The notes beneath the pieces were generated by a model, which worked only from the letters and a program-made list of their open reading frames with translations, did no database searches and had not been told where the DNA came from. The position numbers and the translations under genes were made by a program. Shown here piece after piece: positions 35,101-43,353 of a stretch of DNA of 64,000 nucleotides; the stretch's first letter is position 1; every line of letters begins with the position of its first letter. This DNA comes from Gemelliphila palaticanis (GTDB lineage: Bacteria > Bacillota > Bacilli > Staphylococcales > Gemellaceae): positions 28,347 to 92,346 of the forward strand of contig JACBYF010000006.1 of the NCBI GenBank assembly GCA_013415235.1. The letters run 5' to 3'.

Positions 35101-37683
35101 TTCAAAGAAATCAATATGACGATATCTAGTTAATATACTTCCCTTATCAATTCTCTTAATTATATTTGCATCTTCTTTAGGTGAATCTACAACATCTATC
35201 TCATATCCTACAATATCTCTTAAAATTGCAAATCTTAAATTAGCACTCCCTATAATACTGTTACTTCCATTAGCTGATATTGCTATATCGTCAGGGTTTA
35301 CTGCTGAATTAGGATCTTTTGGATTAGCTCTACCTAACTCTATATATTTCTCTCCATTAGAATATTTATAAGTAGAAACAACTGATGTTATTCTTGTATT
35401 AGAATCATTTTCCCAAGCTGGTGAATCAACAATTTTTTCTTTAGACCAGTCTCCTACAAATCCAAAGTAAGGTATACTCAAATCAGGATGATTTTTATCA
35501 GTTGATTTAAAATATATATATCCTTCTGCAAACTGATCTTGTGCTACTCCTGCATCCAGCTGAACAGTTATTTTTTTAACTTCTCCTGGATTTAAAGATA
35601 TAGAGTTAGCTGATAAACTTATAGATGAATTATCTAATTCTGCAGAATGTACTTCTTTTACTACTTCTGTACCTTCGGCATTTTGCTTAGTAACACTAAT
35701 ATTCGTACTTGTAAGAACTTTTCCTGAACTTATATTAAAACTTCTAACTTCTTTTCCTAAATTTTGTAATGTTATCTCAAAAGTTTCTTTTTTATCTATT
35801 TCTTTTAATTCAACTCCACCTTTATTATTATGATAGATTATCACATCTGAATCTAAAGCATTCTGAAGTTGCATCATACCTGCACCTTGTTGCCTTGGTG
35901 AGTTTTCTAATTTATTTCCTTTGTCATCTATTCTATCCATAACAGGCATTGCCGTATTCATCAAGAATAGTTTTAATAATCCAACTTTTGTCATTCCTTC
36001 TGGTATAGTCATTGAATTAACCTTAGGTAAAAGTAAAGTACTTGATCCTGCTACAAAAGGAGATGCCATAGAAGTTCCAGACATAGTTCCATATGTGCTA
36101 CCATTTAATGTTGAATATATATCTTCACCTGGAGCTACTATTTCTGGTTTTAACTCTAAATTAACTGTAGGTCCCCAACTAGAAAATCCTGATATTTCTG
36201 GAATTTTTATTATCTCTCGAGAAACTATAAGATTATCATTTTTAAGAGTCATTTTATTTTTATTTGATTTAATTTTATTTATTAATTTATCTCCGTCCTC
36301 ACCAGACATCGTAACTCCCCAAATATTTGAGAAATTAAATAAATCTTTATCAAAAACAAACTCTATATGTGTGTTATAATAATCTCTATTTATAGTTCTA
36401 TTACTGTTTATAAGTATTATCCCTATCGCTCCTTGAACTTTTAGGTTCCTTACAAGTTCTCTTACATCTGCGCCATCTCTTTTAATTACAGCCACTTTTC
36501 CTGTTAAATCTTTTTCTTTTATATATTCCTTTTTATTTGATTCTAAGTATTCAAAATTATAATCAGCTGATGTTACCTTACTAATCCCCATAGGATAGTA
36601 GCCTAATTTTAAGTCATCAATATTAAATTGATATTGTACTAAATTTGTATTTCTTACTGAACCTACACCTATAACTGATGGAGTTGCAGCTACACCAACT
36701 GTAGTAGCAGTATCAATCATATTGAATGCATTATTAGCTTTTAAATCATAAGAAGTTGTTGATGATGATGTACCTGCATTACCTATTGCTGCTGTGATAA
36801 CTATTCCTTTTTGAGCTGCTCTTTCTGCTATTTTATAATAAGCATTACCAGGTAGCCCACTATCATAATAACCTACACTTAAACTTATTACATCAGCACC
36901 TCTTTTTACTGCATCTTCCATAGCTGCATATGCTGAATCTTCTGTTTCAGCAGTAAATTTTTTAGGATTATCTGAGAAAATTTTATAAGCTAAAAGCTGA
37001 GCGTTAGGTGCTACTCCGTCTATACCCGTTTTATTTTCAATTTCTTCATCTGTTGCATTCCCCGCTAAAATACCTGCTAAATGCATACCGTGTGGCTTAT
37101 CAGTTAAATCCATAAGCTCATCGTTTCCTTCTACGTAGTTAAATCCGTAAGGAATTTTTTCTGTATATGTCCCATGTATAGACTCTTTTATACTTTTTAT
37201 TTTTGGCTCCACTCCAGCATCAAGTCTCATATCTTTATGTTTAGTATCAAGACCAGAATCTATTAAAGCAATTACCATCCCTCGCCCATCAAATTTATAT
37301 TTAGGACTACTTTGAATTACCTTTGATAATTCCTTAGCTGTGTACATTTTAGGTTTTATTTTTCTGCTTTTTTCTACTAATTTAACACCAGGAATATCAG
37401 TTATAGCTTTTATATTACTACTATCTGTTTCTAAAGATATACCCGTTAACAGTTCAGAATATTCATATTTTACAATCGTATTTGGAATGTTTTTTAATTT
37501 TTCTTTTATACTTTCCCTATTTTCTTCATCAAATTGAATTATAAGTCTTTCTTTTGTAGTTGCTATATTTGTTACATTATTATTTTTTAAATTTTCCCCA
37601 TTGGCTATCTGTACAGGACTAAGCGCTGCTACAGATGATATAAGTGCAGAGGACATAAGTCCAAAAATTATTTTCTTTTTCAT
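32155..37683 (-). CDS. Large cell-surface subtilisin-like serine protease (S8, C5a-peptidase/lactocepin type)
   Basis: 1842 aa secreted protein. Signal peptide about 1-29; I9-like propeptide about 45-110; S8 catalytic domain about 130-560 with Asp142 (ALIDSGLD), His198 (KPHGMHLAG), oxyanion Asn302 (AAIGNAG) and Ser538 (SGTSMASP). A PA domain is inserted at about 390-480. Then come an Fn3-like domain of the C5a-peptidase type (about 600-760), several Ig-like repeats (about 920-1560) and a low-complexity Asn/Lys/Glu stalk. The tail has LSSTG (1811-1815), a hydrophobic helix and KRKNK: the layout of a sortase signal, but with Ser in place of the Pro of LPxTG. Single gene with a full-consensus promoter. 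Confidence 0.93.
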   Translation of the reverse strand: MKKKIIFGLMSSALISSVAALSPVQIANGENLKNNNVTNIATTKERLIIQFDEENRESIKEKLKNIPNTIVKYEYSELLTGISLETDSSNIKAITDIPGVKLVEKSRKIKPKMYTAKELSKVIQSSPKYKFDGRGMVIALIDSGLDTKHKDMRLDAGVEPKIKSIKESIHGTYTEKIPYGFNYVEGNDELMDLTDKPHGMHLAGILAGNATDEEIENKTGIDGVAPNAQLLAYKIFSDNPKKFTAETEDSAYAAMEDAVKRGADVISLSVGYYDSGLPGNAYYKIAERAAQKGIVITAAIGNAGTSSSTTSYDLKANNAFNMIDTATTVGVAATPSVIGVGSVRNTNLVQYQFNIDDLKLGYYPMGISKVTSADYNFEYLESNKKEYIKEKDLTGKVAVIKRDGADVRELVRNLKVQGAIGIILINSNRTINRDYYNTHIEFVFDKDLFNFSNIWGVTMSGEDGDKLINKIKSNKNKMTLKNDNLIVSREIIKIPEISGFSSWGPTVNLELKPEIVAPGEDIYSTLNGSTYGTMSGTSMASPFVAGSSTLLLPKVNSMTIPEGMTKVGLLKLFLMNTAMPVMDRIDDKGNKLENSPRQQGAGMMQLQNALDSDVIIYHNNKGGVELKEIDKKETFEITLQNLGKEVRSFNISSGKVLTSTNISVTKQNAEGTEVVKEVHSAELDNSSISLSANSISLNPGEVKKITVQLDAGVAQDQFAEGYIYFKSTDKNHPDLSIPYFGFVGDWSKEKIVDSPAWENDSNTRITSVVSTYKYSNGEKYIELGRANPKDPNSAVNPDDIAISANGSNSIIGSANLRFAILRDIVGYEIDVVDSPKEDANIIKRIDKGSILTRYRHIDFFEDETYKSSVLTPKELHNWNGTIYDPLTGDTKQAEDGQYYFRIKVKNKENGKYQYTYLPIKIDSIKPEFKNINKEKLKTEKEITFTASDNNKVWDVVATLDGKSVEVEKISTENGLSTYKIKNVELTENGANELNLEIIDIAGNTINHKEILEPYNIKFENIDELDKNKKEYSKFKATLTNNVNSVEVYLDNSLLESTKENNKLEFSINDIKDGEHTLKVVLKDSKNKEIETKTYKFVRDTTEPTVTYDVKYDESNPKLVKLEENGRFTIKGNVKDNISKNENLKIVYYAPEALTDNILKIYKKQTIKPDKDGNFELTLFKSDYPTAVFIDVIDEKGNKYNKKKFNTVEEGFDDQDTEEVDNTVLLHNTGLNSPVYFGSESLERPDFEEKDGKYIFTFKLQSDEEGYSVSINDGEKKSFLENEDGDIDFIEYPVELKEEFNIVDLKIYNQSGKLIRSNKYHIYFDNHEPVLELDNLIEESSEKDIAGVILASKEGKLTISGSAEDNGIYWGLNINGNLVERGGIWREYGNNKKSFSYTLNNLKDNDIVSLRLTDRFGNEVKHAYKVKIDDSTPNILIKDNSLEDGKTYNKGIVPKIEVTDKQPKNLKVEYLLNGEPYKLGTPINNVGKNTLEIKAINNSSNEAVKKISFNILSDLTATLKKSIFTNEELMKISDFVTVEEGINIDDVKVEDTSNNLEKNVIVKISNALKQSKTIEFKVQVEEMKEKIEDEIQSSDKNILSYKNDLFEAILTLKEKESSNYKLNINEVKNLDNMLAKYKGVSANAFELTLTENGIPVDNVDLAKFNLKNLTRESLLEVYKLNNQGQLEQLNISVVGDIIDLENNKFNKLILVFKNNKIINDKPIEGKVIEGIEILEEETPRKEKNINNDNGNSINNINNGNTINNIEELDTNKSSKEKEIPQENIILDKQESNNKLKTFTTNTNNNNSKNSILSSTGINKTNTTIIGLTILAFSTLLFVKRKNK

Positions 37684-37723
37684 TAAAAACTCCTTTTTAT
37701 TTTTTCACTATAAGACACTTTTT

Positions 37724-37752
37724 ATTATAAAGGACGTTTTTTTGAATGTCAA
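37724..37752 (-). promoter_or_regulatory. Promoter of the surface protease gene
   Basis: Minus strand, full consensus: TTGACA (37752-37747), 17-bp spacer, TATAAT (37729-37724). Confidence 0.85.
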
Positions 37753-37777
37753 CAACAAACTGAAAAATTTCTATAAC

Positions 37778-37805
37778 GTTACATTTTTTATTTTGTAAAT
37801 GTAAC
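37778..37805. promoter_or_regulatory. Inverted repeat between two divergent promoters, possible operator
   Basis: Perfect 9-bp arms GTTACATTT/AAATGTAAC around 10 nt. It lies 7 bases before the -35 of the mevalonate promoter and 25 bases before the -35 of the protease promoter. It has no T-run, so it is not a terminator. Regulator unknown. Confidence 0.5.
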
Positions 37806-37812
37806 CTGTTTC

Positions 37813-37841
37813 TTTACTTTATTAAGTTTTTTTATTATAAT
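37813..37841 (+). promoter_or_regulatory. Mevalonate operon promoter
   Basis: TTTACT (37813-37818), 17-bp spacer, TATAAT (37836-37841), about 55 bases before the mvaK1 ATG. Confidence 0.75.
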
Positions 37842-37897
37842 TATGAGTGAGTTTATATATTTTATTAGCTTTAAAATTTTATGCAAAGAGGTTTTTT

Positions 37898-38704
37898 ATG
37901 ACACACGCAAAAGCTATATTTTTTGGAGAACATTCAGTAGTTTATGGAAAAAAAGGAATTACTATTCCATTACCCGAGATGACTGTTAAAGCTACACTAA
38001 TAAAAACTAATGAAGTTCAAAAAAGAGATGAAATTTTACAATATATTTGTGAACAATGCAAAATAGATAATAAAACAAAAGTAGTAATAGAAAGTAAAAT
38101 TCCTGTGGGAAGAGGACTAGGTTCTTCAGCAGCATTATCTATAGCCATTGCAAGAGCTAATAATTGTAATAATATTAGAGAAATTGCAAATAGATGTGAA
38201 AAATTTATTCATGGTAATCCCAGTGGTATAGACGTAAATCAAGTTTTAAGTGATACTCCCCTAATTTTTTCTAAAAATGAAGGTGCTAGACCAATAGAGT
38301 TTAATCTTGAGTGTTTTTTATTAATAATAGATACTGGAATAGTAGGGATAACTAAAAATGCTGTTGAAAGAGTAAAAAATAATTATAATAAAAATGAAAA
38401 ATATATAGAAAGATTAGGTGAAATTACAGAAAAAGTAATTACTCACCTGCAAAATAAAGATGTAATAAATGTTGGTAAATTTATGGATGAAGCTCACTAC
38501 AATTTAGAAAAAATAGGAGTTAGTCATCCAAGTAATAACGAAGTTGTACAAATATGTAAAGAATACGGTGCTTTAGGTGCCAAAATTACTGGTGGTGGCG
38601 ATGGTGGCTGCTGTATAGCATTAGTTAAAAGTAAAGATAATGCTAATTATATAAAAAATAAACTAAAGGAGCACGGTTATTTATCATGGATAGTTACAGT
38701 GTAG
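37898..38704 (+). CDS. mvaK1: Mevalonate kinase
   Basis: 268 aa GHMP kinase, first step of the lower mevalonate route to isoprenoids. THAKAIFFGEHSVVYG opens the protein; the ATP loop is VPVGRGLGSSAALSIAIARA-like (PVGRGLGSSAA); GNPSGIDVN carries the catalytic Asp; TGGGDGGCCIAL is motif 3. I start at ATG 37898 (RBS AGAGG); an upstream in-frame GTG at 37847 would sit almost at the start of transcription and adds 17 unrelated residues. It overlaps mvaD by 19 bases. Confidence 0.94.
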   Translation: MTHAKAIFFGEHSVVYGKKGITIPLPEMTVKATLIKTNEVQKRDEILQYICEQCKIDNKTKVVIESKIPVGRGLGSSAALSIAIARANNCNNIREIANRCEKFIHGNPSGIDVNQVLSDTPLIFSKNEGARPIEFNLECFLLIIDTGIVGITKNAVERVKNNYNKNEKYIERLGEITEKVITHLQNKDVINVGKFMDEAHYNLEKIGVSHPSNNEVVQICKEYGALGAKITGGGDGGCCIALVKSKDNANYIKNKLKEHGYLSWIVTV

Positions 38705-39597
38705 GATATGCAAATATTGCTTTGGTAAAATATTGGGGTAAAAAAAGCAAAAATCCTGTTTTACCTTACAATCCAAACTTATCATTAAGATTAGATAATT
38801 TGTATTCAAAAACAAAAATAGAAAAAAGTAAAAATAACGAAAATGAATTTTATATTAATGATGAAAAACAATCATTAGAAGAACTTAATAAAATTATGAA
38901 TTTCATTCAAAAATTCGTGCCAAATATTAATGAAAAAATAACTATAAAAAGTTATAATACTGTTCCTACTGCTGCTGGGCTTTCTTCTAGCTCTAGTGGA
39001 ACTATGGCATTAGTTTTAGCTTGTAACGAATACTTTAATTTACAAAAAACAACAAAAGAGTTAGTTCAAATTTCAAAAGAAGGATCAGGTTCTTCATGTA
39101 GAAGTTTCTACAAAATGGCTAGTTGGTTAGAAAACGGTGAAGTAGAAGAAATAAAATGTGATTTAGATTTATCTATGATGGTACTAGTTGTAGATGAAAA
39201 TAGAAAGAAAATCTCTAGTAGAGAAGCCATGGAACGATGTGTTACTACTTCTACTAATTTTAATGACTGGGTAGAAGCTGCAAAAATAGATTTTGAAGAA
39301 ATGAAGATAGCCATAAAAGAAAATGATTTTTCTAAAATTGGTGAAATAACAGAACGTAATGCTCTTTATATGCATAGCACTACTGAATACGCTACACCCT
39401 CATTTTCATTTTTAACAGATGATAGTTATAAAGCAATGGAATTAGTAAAAAATCTTCGTAACGAAGGATTAGAATGTTACTTCACAATGGACGCAGGTCC
39501 TAATGTAAAAGTACTTTATTTAAAAGAAAATCACGAAAAAATTTATAGGGAACTAGAAAAATTATGGAAGAAAAAAATTATCCAGTGCACGCAGTAG
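38686..39597 (+). CDS. mvaD: Diphosphomevalonate decarboxylase
   Basis: 303 aa, slightly short for the family. It turns mevalonate diphosphate into isopentenyl diphosphate. YANIALVKYWGKK is the N-terminal signature, PTAAGLSSSSSG the phosphate loop, GSGSSCRSFY the substrate region, and FTMDAGPNVK carries the catalytic Asp. RBS AAAGGAG inside the end of mvaK1. The last 34 bases overlap the phosphomevalonate kinase gene, so the operon is tightly coupled. Confidence 0.95.
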   Translation: MDSYSVGYANIALVKYWGKKSKNPVLPYNPNLSLRLDNLYSKTKIEKSKNNENEFYINDEKQSLEELNKIMNFIQKFVPNINEKITIKSYNTVPTAAGLSSSSSGTMALVLACNEYFNLQKTTKELVQISKEGSGSSCRSFYKMASWLENGEVEEIKCDLDLSMMVLVVDENRKKISSREAMERCVTTSTNFNDWVEAAKIDFEEMKIAIKENDFSKIGEITERNALYMHSTTEYATPSFSFLTDDSYKAMELVKNLRNEGLECYFTMDAGPNVKVLYLKENHEKIYRELEKLWKKKIIQCTQ

Positions 39598-40604
39598 CTT
39601 ATGGAAAACTTTATATAGCAGGAGAATATGCTATTTTAGAAGATTATTCTAAAGCAATAATTACAAGCGTTCCAAAAAAAATTGTAGCTTTCATTGAAAA
39701 AGCTAATGAAACTACAATTTTTGATAATATGCACAATAAAGTAATTGCTATAAATGAAAAGCACAATAACTTTGATAATATACAAAAAATTATACATTTT
39801 ATAAGAGAATACACAGGAAAAAAAGATGAATTTGCTTTAACTATCCATAATGAATTAATTGATAGTGATAAAAAATATGGTTTAGGCTCATCTGGTGCTG
39901 TATTAGTTGCTATAACAAAAGCAATGTTAGAGTACTATAAAGTACAGTATGATAATATAAAAGTATTCAAAATTGTTACACTTTTTAGCCTATTAAATAA
40001 TATAACAGGATCTATGGGAGATGTTGCTGCTGCTTGTAATGGTGGAGTTACTTTTTATCAAAAATTTTCTAATGAAAAGATGCTAAATATTATTAAAAAT
40101 AATAGTATAAATGATATTATTGATAAAATTAATTGGCCTGGCCTTGTAATAGAAGTATTAGATACAAAAGCTAATATAGAGATGGTAGCAAAATGGACTG
40201 GAGAAGTTATAGATACAAAAATACACGTTAAAGCTTGGAATGAAACAAAAAAAGAAATAAATTCTAAAAGTTCTAGTTTCTCTAATAAAATAAATTTAAT
40301 ATTAGAAAAAAGAAAGTACAAAAAATTTATAGATAGATCAAATCAATTAGTTTTAAGATTAAAATTATATTTAAAACAAGAAAAAGGCGAATTAATAATA
40401 CCTATAATAAAAGATATTAGAAAAAATTTATTATATTTAGAACAAATATCAAATATACCTATGGAATCTATCGCAATGAAAAAATTTATTTTAACTTATC
40501 CTTGTGGAAAGCAAAGTGGTTCTGGATGCGGTGATATGGTTTTAGGATTTAAATTATCCGATAATGAACCATTTAAAGTTTCTTTAGACTTAAATAAACT
40601 TTAA
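39564..40604 (+). CDS. mvaK2: Phosphomevalonate kinase
   Basis: 346 aa GHMP kinase. AYGKLYIAGEYAILEDYSKAI is the N-terminal signature; KKYGLGSSGAVLVA is the ATP loop; GSGCGDMVLGF is motif 3. It phosphorylates mevalonate-5-phosphate. The start codon lies inside mvaD with a modest AGGGA ribosome site, so it probably depends on translation of mvaD. It has a Lys-rich middle segment (about 215-265). Confidence 0.95.
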   Translation: MEEKNYPVHAVAYGKLYIAGEYAILEDYSKAIITSVPKKIVAFIEKANETTIFDNMHNKVIAINEKHNNFDNIQKIIHFIREYTGKKDEFALTIHNELIDSDKKYGLGSSGAVLVAITKAMLEYYKVQYDNIKVFKIVTLFSLLNNITGSMGDVAAACNGGVTFYQKFSNEKMLNIIKNNSINDIIDKINWPGLVIEVLDTKANIEMVAKWTGEVIDTKIHVKAWNETKKEINSKSSSFSNKINLILEKRKYKKFIDRSNQLVLRLKLYLKQEKGELIIPIIKDIRKNLLYLEQISNIPMESIAMKKFILTYPCGKQSGSGCGDMVLGFKLSDNEPFKVSLDLNKL

Positions 40605-40621
40605 TTTTAGAAAGGAATAAT

Positions 40622-41566
40622 ATGAGAAAAAAAGATCATATAAATATAGCTTTACAAGATAAAACAAATTTTACTAGTCTTGATAACTATAAAATAGACT
40701 ATAATAGTGTCCCAAGATTTGGAATTGAAGATGTAGACATATCTACTAAAATCGCTAACAATGTATGGAAATATCCCATATTCATAAATGCTATTACTGC
40801 AGGAGGCCAATACTGTAACGATATTAATAGAGAATTAGAGGAAGTTTGTAATATATGCGAAATTAAGTTTTTTGCCGGTTCTTATTCTCCAGCACTAAAA
40901 AATGAAGAAGATAAAATAAGCTATCCTAAAAATAGATCTATAAATTTGGGATTAGATAAAAATTATAACCAAGTTAATGAAGCGATTTTAAATACAAATC
41001 CCCAATATATTCAATTACACACTAATCCTCTACAAGAAATGATTATGCCTGAGGGAGATAGAAATTTTGAAAGTTGGTTAGAAAATCTAAAAGAAATTAG
41101 TTCTAAAGTAAACGTACCTATTATATTAAAAGAAACTGGTTTTGGGATGAACAAAGCTACTATTGAACTAGCAATAGAATTAAATTTATCTGCAGTAGAT
41201 ATTAGTGGAAAAGACGGTACTAATTTTGCTAGAATAGAAAATATGAGAAGTGAATCTCCTTCTTATTACCTAGAAGAAATAGGCTATACAACTGCAGAGT
41301 CGTTAGAAATAGCGAAAAATTATAGAGATAAAATAGATATTATTGCTAGTGGTGGAATCAGAAACCCATTAGACGTAGTAAAATGCTTAGCATTAGGCGC
41401 TAAAGCTGTAGGTGTATCTAGAGCATTTTTAGATATTTTAATTAATAAAGGAAAAAGTGAATTAATTAAAGAAATAAAAAAATGGCAACAAGAACTAAAA
41501 TATTTAATGATTCTAACTAATTCAAAAAATATAGAAGAATTATATGGTAAAGTTTATAAAAAATAA
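40622..41566 (+). CDS. fni: Isopentenyl-diphosphate delta-isomerase, type 2 (FMN)
   Basis: 314 aa, a little shorter than usual. A FMN-dependent TIM barrel interconverting IPP and DMAPP. The N-terminal RKKDHINIALQ, PIFINAITAGG, the ISGKDGTNFARIE flavin-site loop, and the phosphate-binding ASGGIRNPLDVVKCLALGAKAVG are conserved. RBS AAAGGAAT. Last gene of the operon; the order mvaK1-mvaD-mvaK2-fni matches streptococci. Confidence 0.94.
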   Translation: MRKKDHINIALQDKTNFTSLDNYKIDYNSVPRFGIEDVDISTKIANNVWKYPIFINAITAGGQYCNDINRELEEVCNICEIKFFAGSYSPALKNEEDKISYPKNRSINLGLDKNYNQVNEAILNTNPQYIQLHTNPLQEMIMPEGDRNFESWLENLKEISSKVNVPIILKETGFGMNKATIELAIELNLSAVDISGKDGTNFARIENMRSESPSYYLEEIGYTTAESLEIAKNYRDKIDIIASGGIRNPLDVVKCLALGAKAVGVSRAFLDILINKGKSELIKEIKKWQQELKYLMILTNSKNIEELYGKVYKK

Positions 41567-41606
41567 AAAACGATAATACAGATTTTTTAATCTGTATTAT
41601 CGTTTT
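41567..41606. terminator. Bidirectional terminator between fni and the siderophore operon
   Basis: A perfect 18-bp stem (41567-41584 with 41589-41606) and 4-nt loop, flanked by A-runs and T-runs on the two sides. It serves both convergent operons. Confidence 0.93.
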
Positions 41607-41617
41607 CTATAATAAAT

Positions 41618-42574
41618 TTATTTTACAGCTTTTTCTAAAACTTCAGATATTTTTTCAAAAGCAGTTAATCCATTTCCTGCTAGATAAGCATACTGAGCAT
41701 CTATTTCATAAATAGCATTCTCTTTTCCTGCCCTAGTAGCTTTTATTAATTCATTATCTAATGTTGTTTTTGCATTAGCATCTGTTTTACTTTTAACTAC
41801 TGTATTTCTATCTACATAGAATATTATATCAGGATTCATTTTAGAAATATACTCATAGTTTATTTCGTTTCCGTGTGTGCTTTCTTCAATATTTTCATCT
41901 ACCGGTTTAAAACCAAATAATGTATGAATGTATCCAAATCTACTATTTGGACCAAATGCAGTTATTTTACCTTCGTTTGTCATAACTATTAAAACTTTTT
42001 TATTTGATGCTTTAGCTTTTTCAGATACTTCTTTAATTTTAGCTTCAAATTTAGCTTTATCTTCTTTTACCTTATCTTCTACTCCAAATATTTTAGCTAC
42101 TTCTGTATTAAATTCTATCATACTATTAAAATAATCTTTATTATTTGCCACAAATGATGCAGTAGGCCCTACTTTTTTTAGCTCTTCCAATACATCTTTT
42201 TGTCTTTGATTTACAAAAATAACATCTGGTTTTACTGTACTTAAAAATTCATAGTTAGGTTCTCTTAAATTTCCTGCTGTATCTTTACCTGCTATTAAGC
42301 CTTCAACATATTTAGCAGAAATTTTTGGTGTAGATAAATTCTCTACTTTAACTCCGTATCTTTGTATTAAATCTAAAACTGCTATATCGAAAACTGCTAC
42401 AGTTTTAGGATTTTTAGCTACTTCTAACTCACCTTGAGAAGTTTTTACTTTTACCTTTTCGCCCTCTTTTGCTTTTTCAGAAGTACTTGTTTGTGTGTTA
42501 TTATTTGAACAAGCTGTTATTGTTGTTGCTAATGTTAATGCTGCAAATGGTATTATTATTTTTTTAAAATTCAT
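41618..42574 (-). CDS. Siderophore-binding lipoprotein (YclQ/FatB/CeuE-like)
   Basis: 318 aa cluster A-II (helical backbone) binding lipoprotein. The signal peptide ends in TITAC with Cys22 lipidated. NPKTVAVFDIAVLDLIQRYG and FGYIHTLFGFKPVDENI are typical of catecholate-siderophore binding proteins such as YclQ and CeuE. It is the last gene in the operon, after the ATPase and both permeases, the same order as Bacillus yclNOPQ. The exact siderophore is not readable. A Fur box precedes the operon. Confidence 0.88.
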   Translation of the reverse strand: MNFKKIIIPFAALTLATTITACSNNNTQTSTSEKAKEGEKVKVKTSQGELEVAKNPKTVAVFDIAVLDLIQRYGVKVENLSTPKISAKYVEGLIAGKDTAGNLREPNYEFLSTVKPDVIFVNQRQKDVLEELKKVGPTASFVANNKDYFNSMIEFNTEVAKIFGVEDKVKEDKAKFEAKIKEVSEKAKASNKKVLIVMTNEGKITAFGPNSRFGYIHTLFGFKPVDENIEESTHGNEINYEYISKMNPDIIFYVDRNTVVKSKTDANAKTTLDNELIKATRAGKENAIYEIDAQYAYLAGNGLTAFEKISEVLEKAVK

Positions 42575-42594
42575 TTCATATCTCCTAAATTTAT

Positions 42595-43353
42595 TTAATT
42601 ATAATACATACATATTCTACAATTATTTACAGAATATATATCCATATCTAATGAGTAAATATCTCTTAATATTTCTTTTGTTATTACTTCTTCATTTTTC
42701 CCTTGAACTACTACATTCCCTGATTTTAAAGCTATTACGTTATCTGCATAAACAGAAACAAAGTTTATATCATGTATTACTACTACTACTGTTTTATTTT
42801 TTTCTTTAACTAATTTTCTCAAAACTTTCATTATTTTTACAGAGTGATTCATATCCAAATTATTAAGTGGCTCATCAAGAAAAATATAATCTGTATCTTG
42901 TGCTATAACCATAGCTATGTAAGCCATCTGAACTTGTCCCCCACTAAGTTCGTCTAAAAATCTATCTGCTAAATCCAAAATACCTATGTAAGATAATGAT
43001 TCGTTAACTTTTTCTTTATCTTCTTTTGTTAATTTACCTTTTGAATATGGGTATCTTCCAAATGAAACTAGTTCTCTAACCGTAAGTCTTATATTTATAT
43101 TGTTAGACTGACTTAGTATAGCAATTTTAGTTGCCAAGTTTTCTGTTTTGTAGTCTTTTTGACTTTTTCCGTCTATTATTATATCACCCAAGTCATACTT
43201 TAAAGTTCTAGCCATAATATTAAGAAGTGTACTTTTCCCAGCACCGTTACTTCCTATAAATGCTGTAAATTTATTTTTTTCAATGCTACAAGTAACATTA
43301 TCCAAAACTTTACTTTTACCATAAAGTTTTGTAATATTTTTAATTTCTAACAT
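42595..43353 (-). CDS. Siderophore ABC transporter ATP-binding protein (YclP-like)
   Basis: 252 aa FecE-type ATPase. Walker A GSNGAGKSTL, Q-loop ILSQSNN, signature LSGGQVQ, Walker B YIFLDEPLNNLD and the switch His VVVIHDINF are present. The start overlaps the end of the upstream permease gene by 14 bases. Confidence 0.92.
   Translation of the reverse strand: MLEIKNITKLYGKSKVLDNVTCSIEKNKFTAFIGSNGAGKSTLLNIMARTLKYDLGDIIIDGKSQKDYKTENLATKIAILSQSNNINIRLTVRELVSFGRYPYSKGKLTKEDKEKVNESLSYIGILDLADRFLDELSGGQVQMAYIAMVIAQDTDYIFLDEPLNNLDMNHSVKIMKVLRKLVKEKNKTVVVVIHDINFVSVYADNVIALKSGNVVVQGKNEEVITKEILRDIYSLDMDIYSVNNCRICMYYN

Noticed and set aside
33761..36379. Long open frames on the strand opposite the surface protease
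   Set aside because: They follow the codon pattern of the real gene, lack ribosome sites and resemble no protein family.
37778..37805. Terminator between the protease and mevalonate operons
   Set aside because: The two genes diverge from here and no T-run follows the repeat in either direction.
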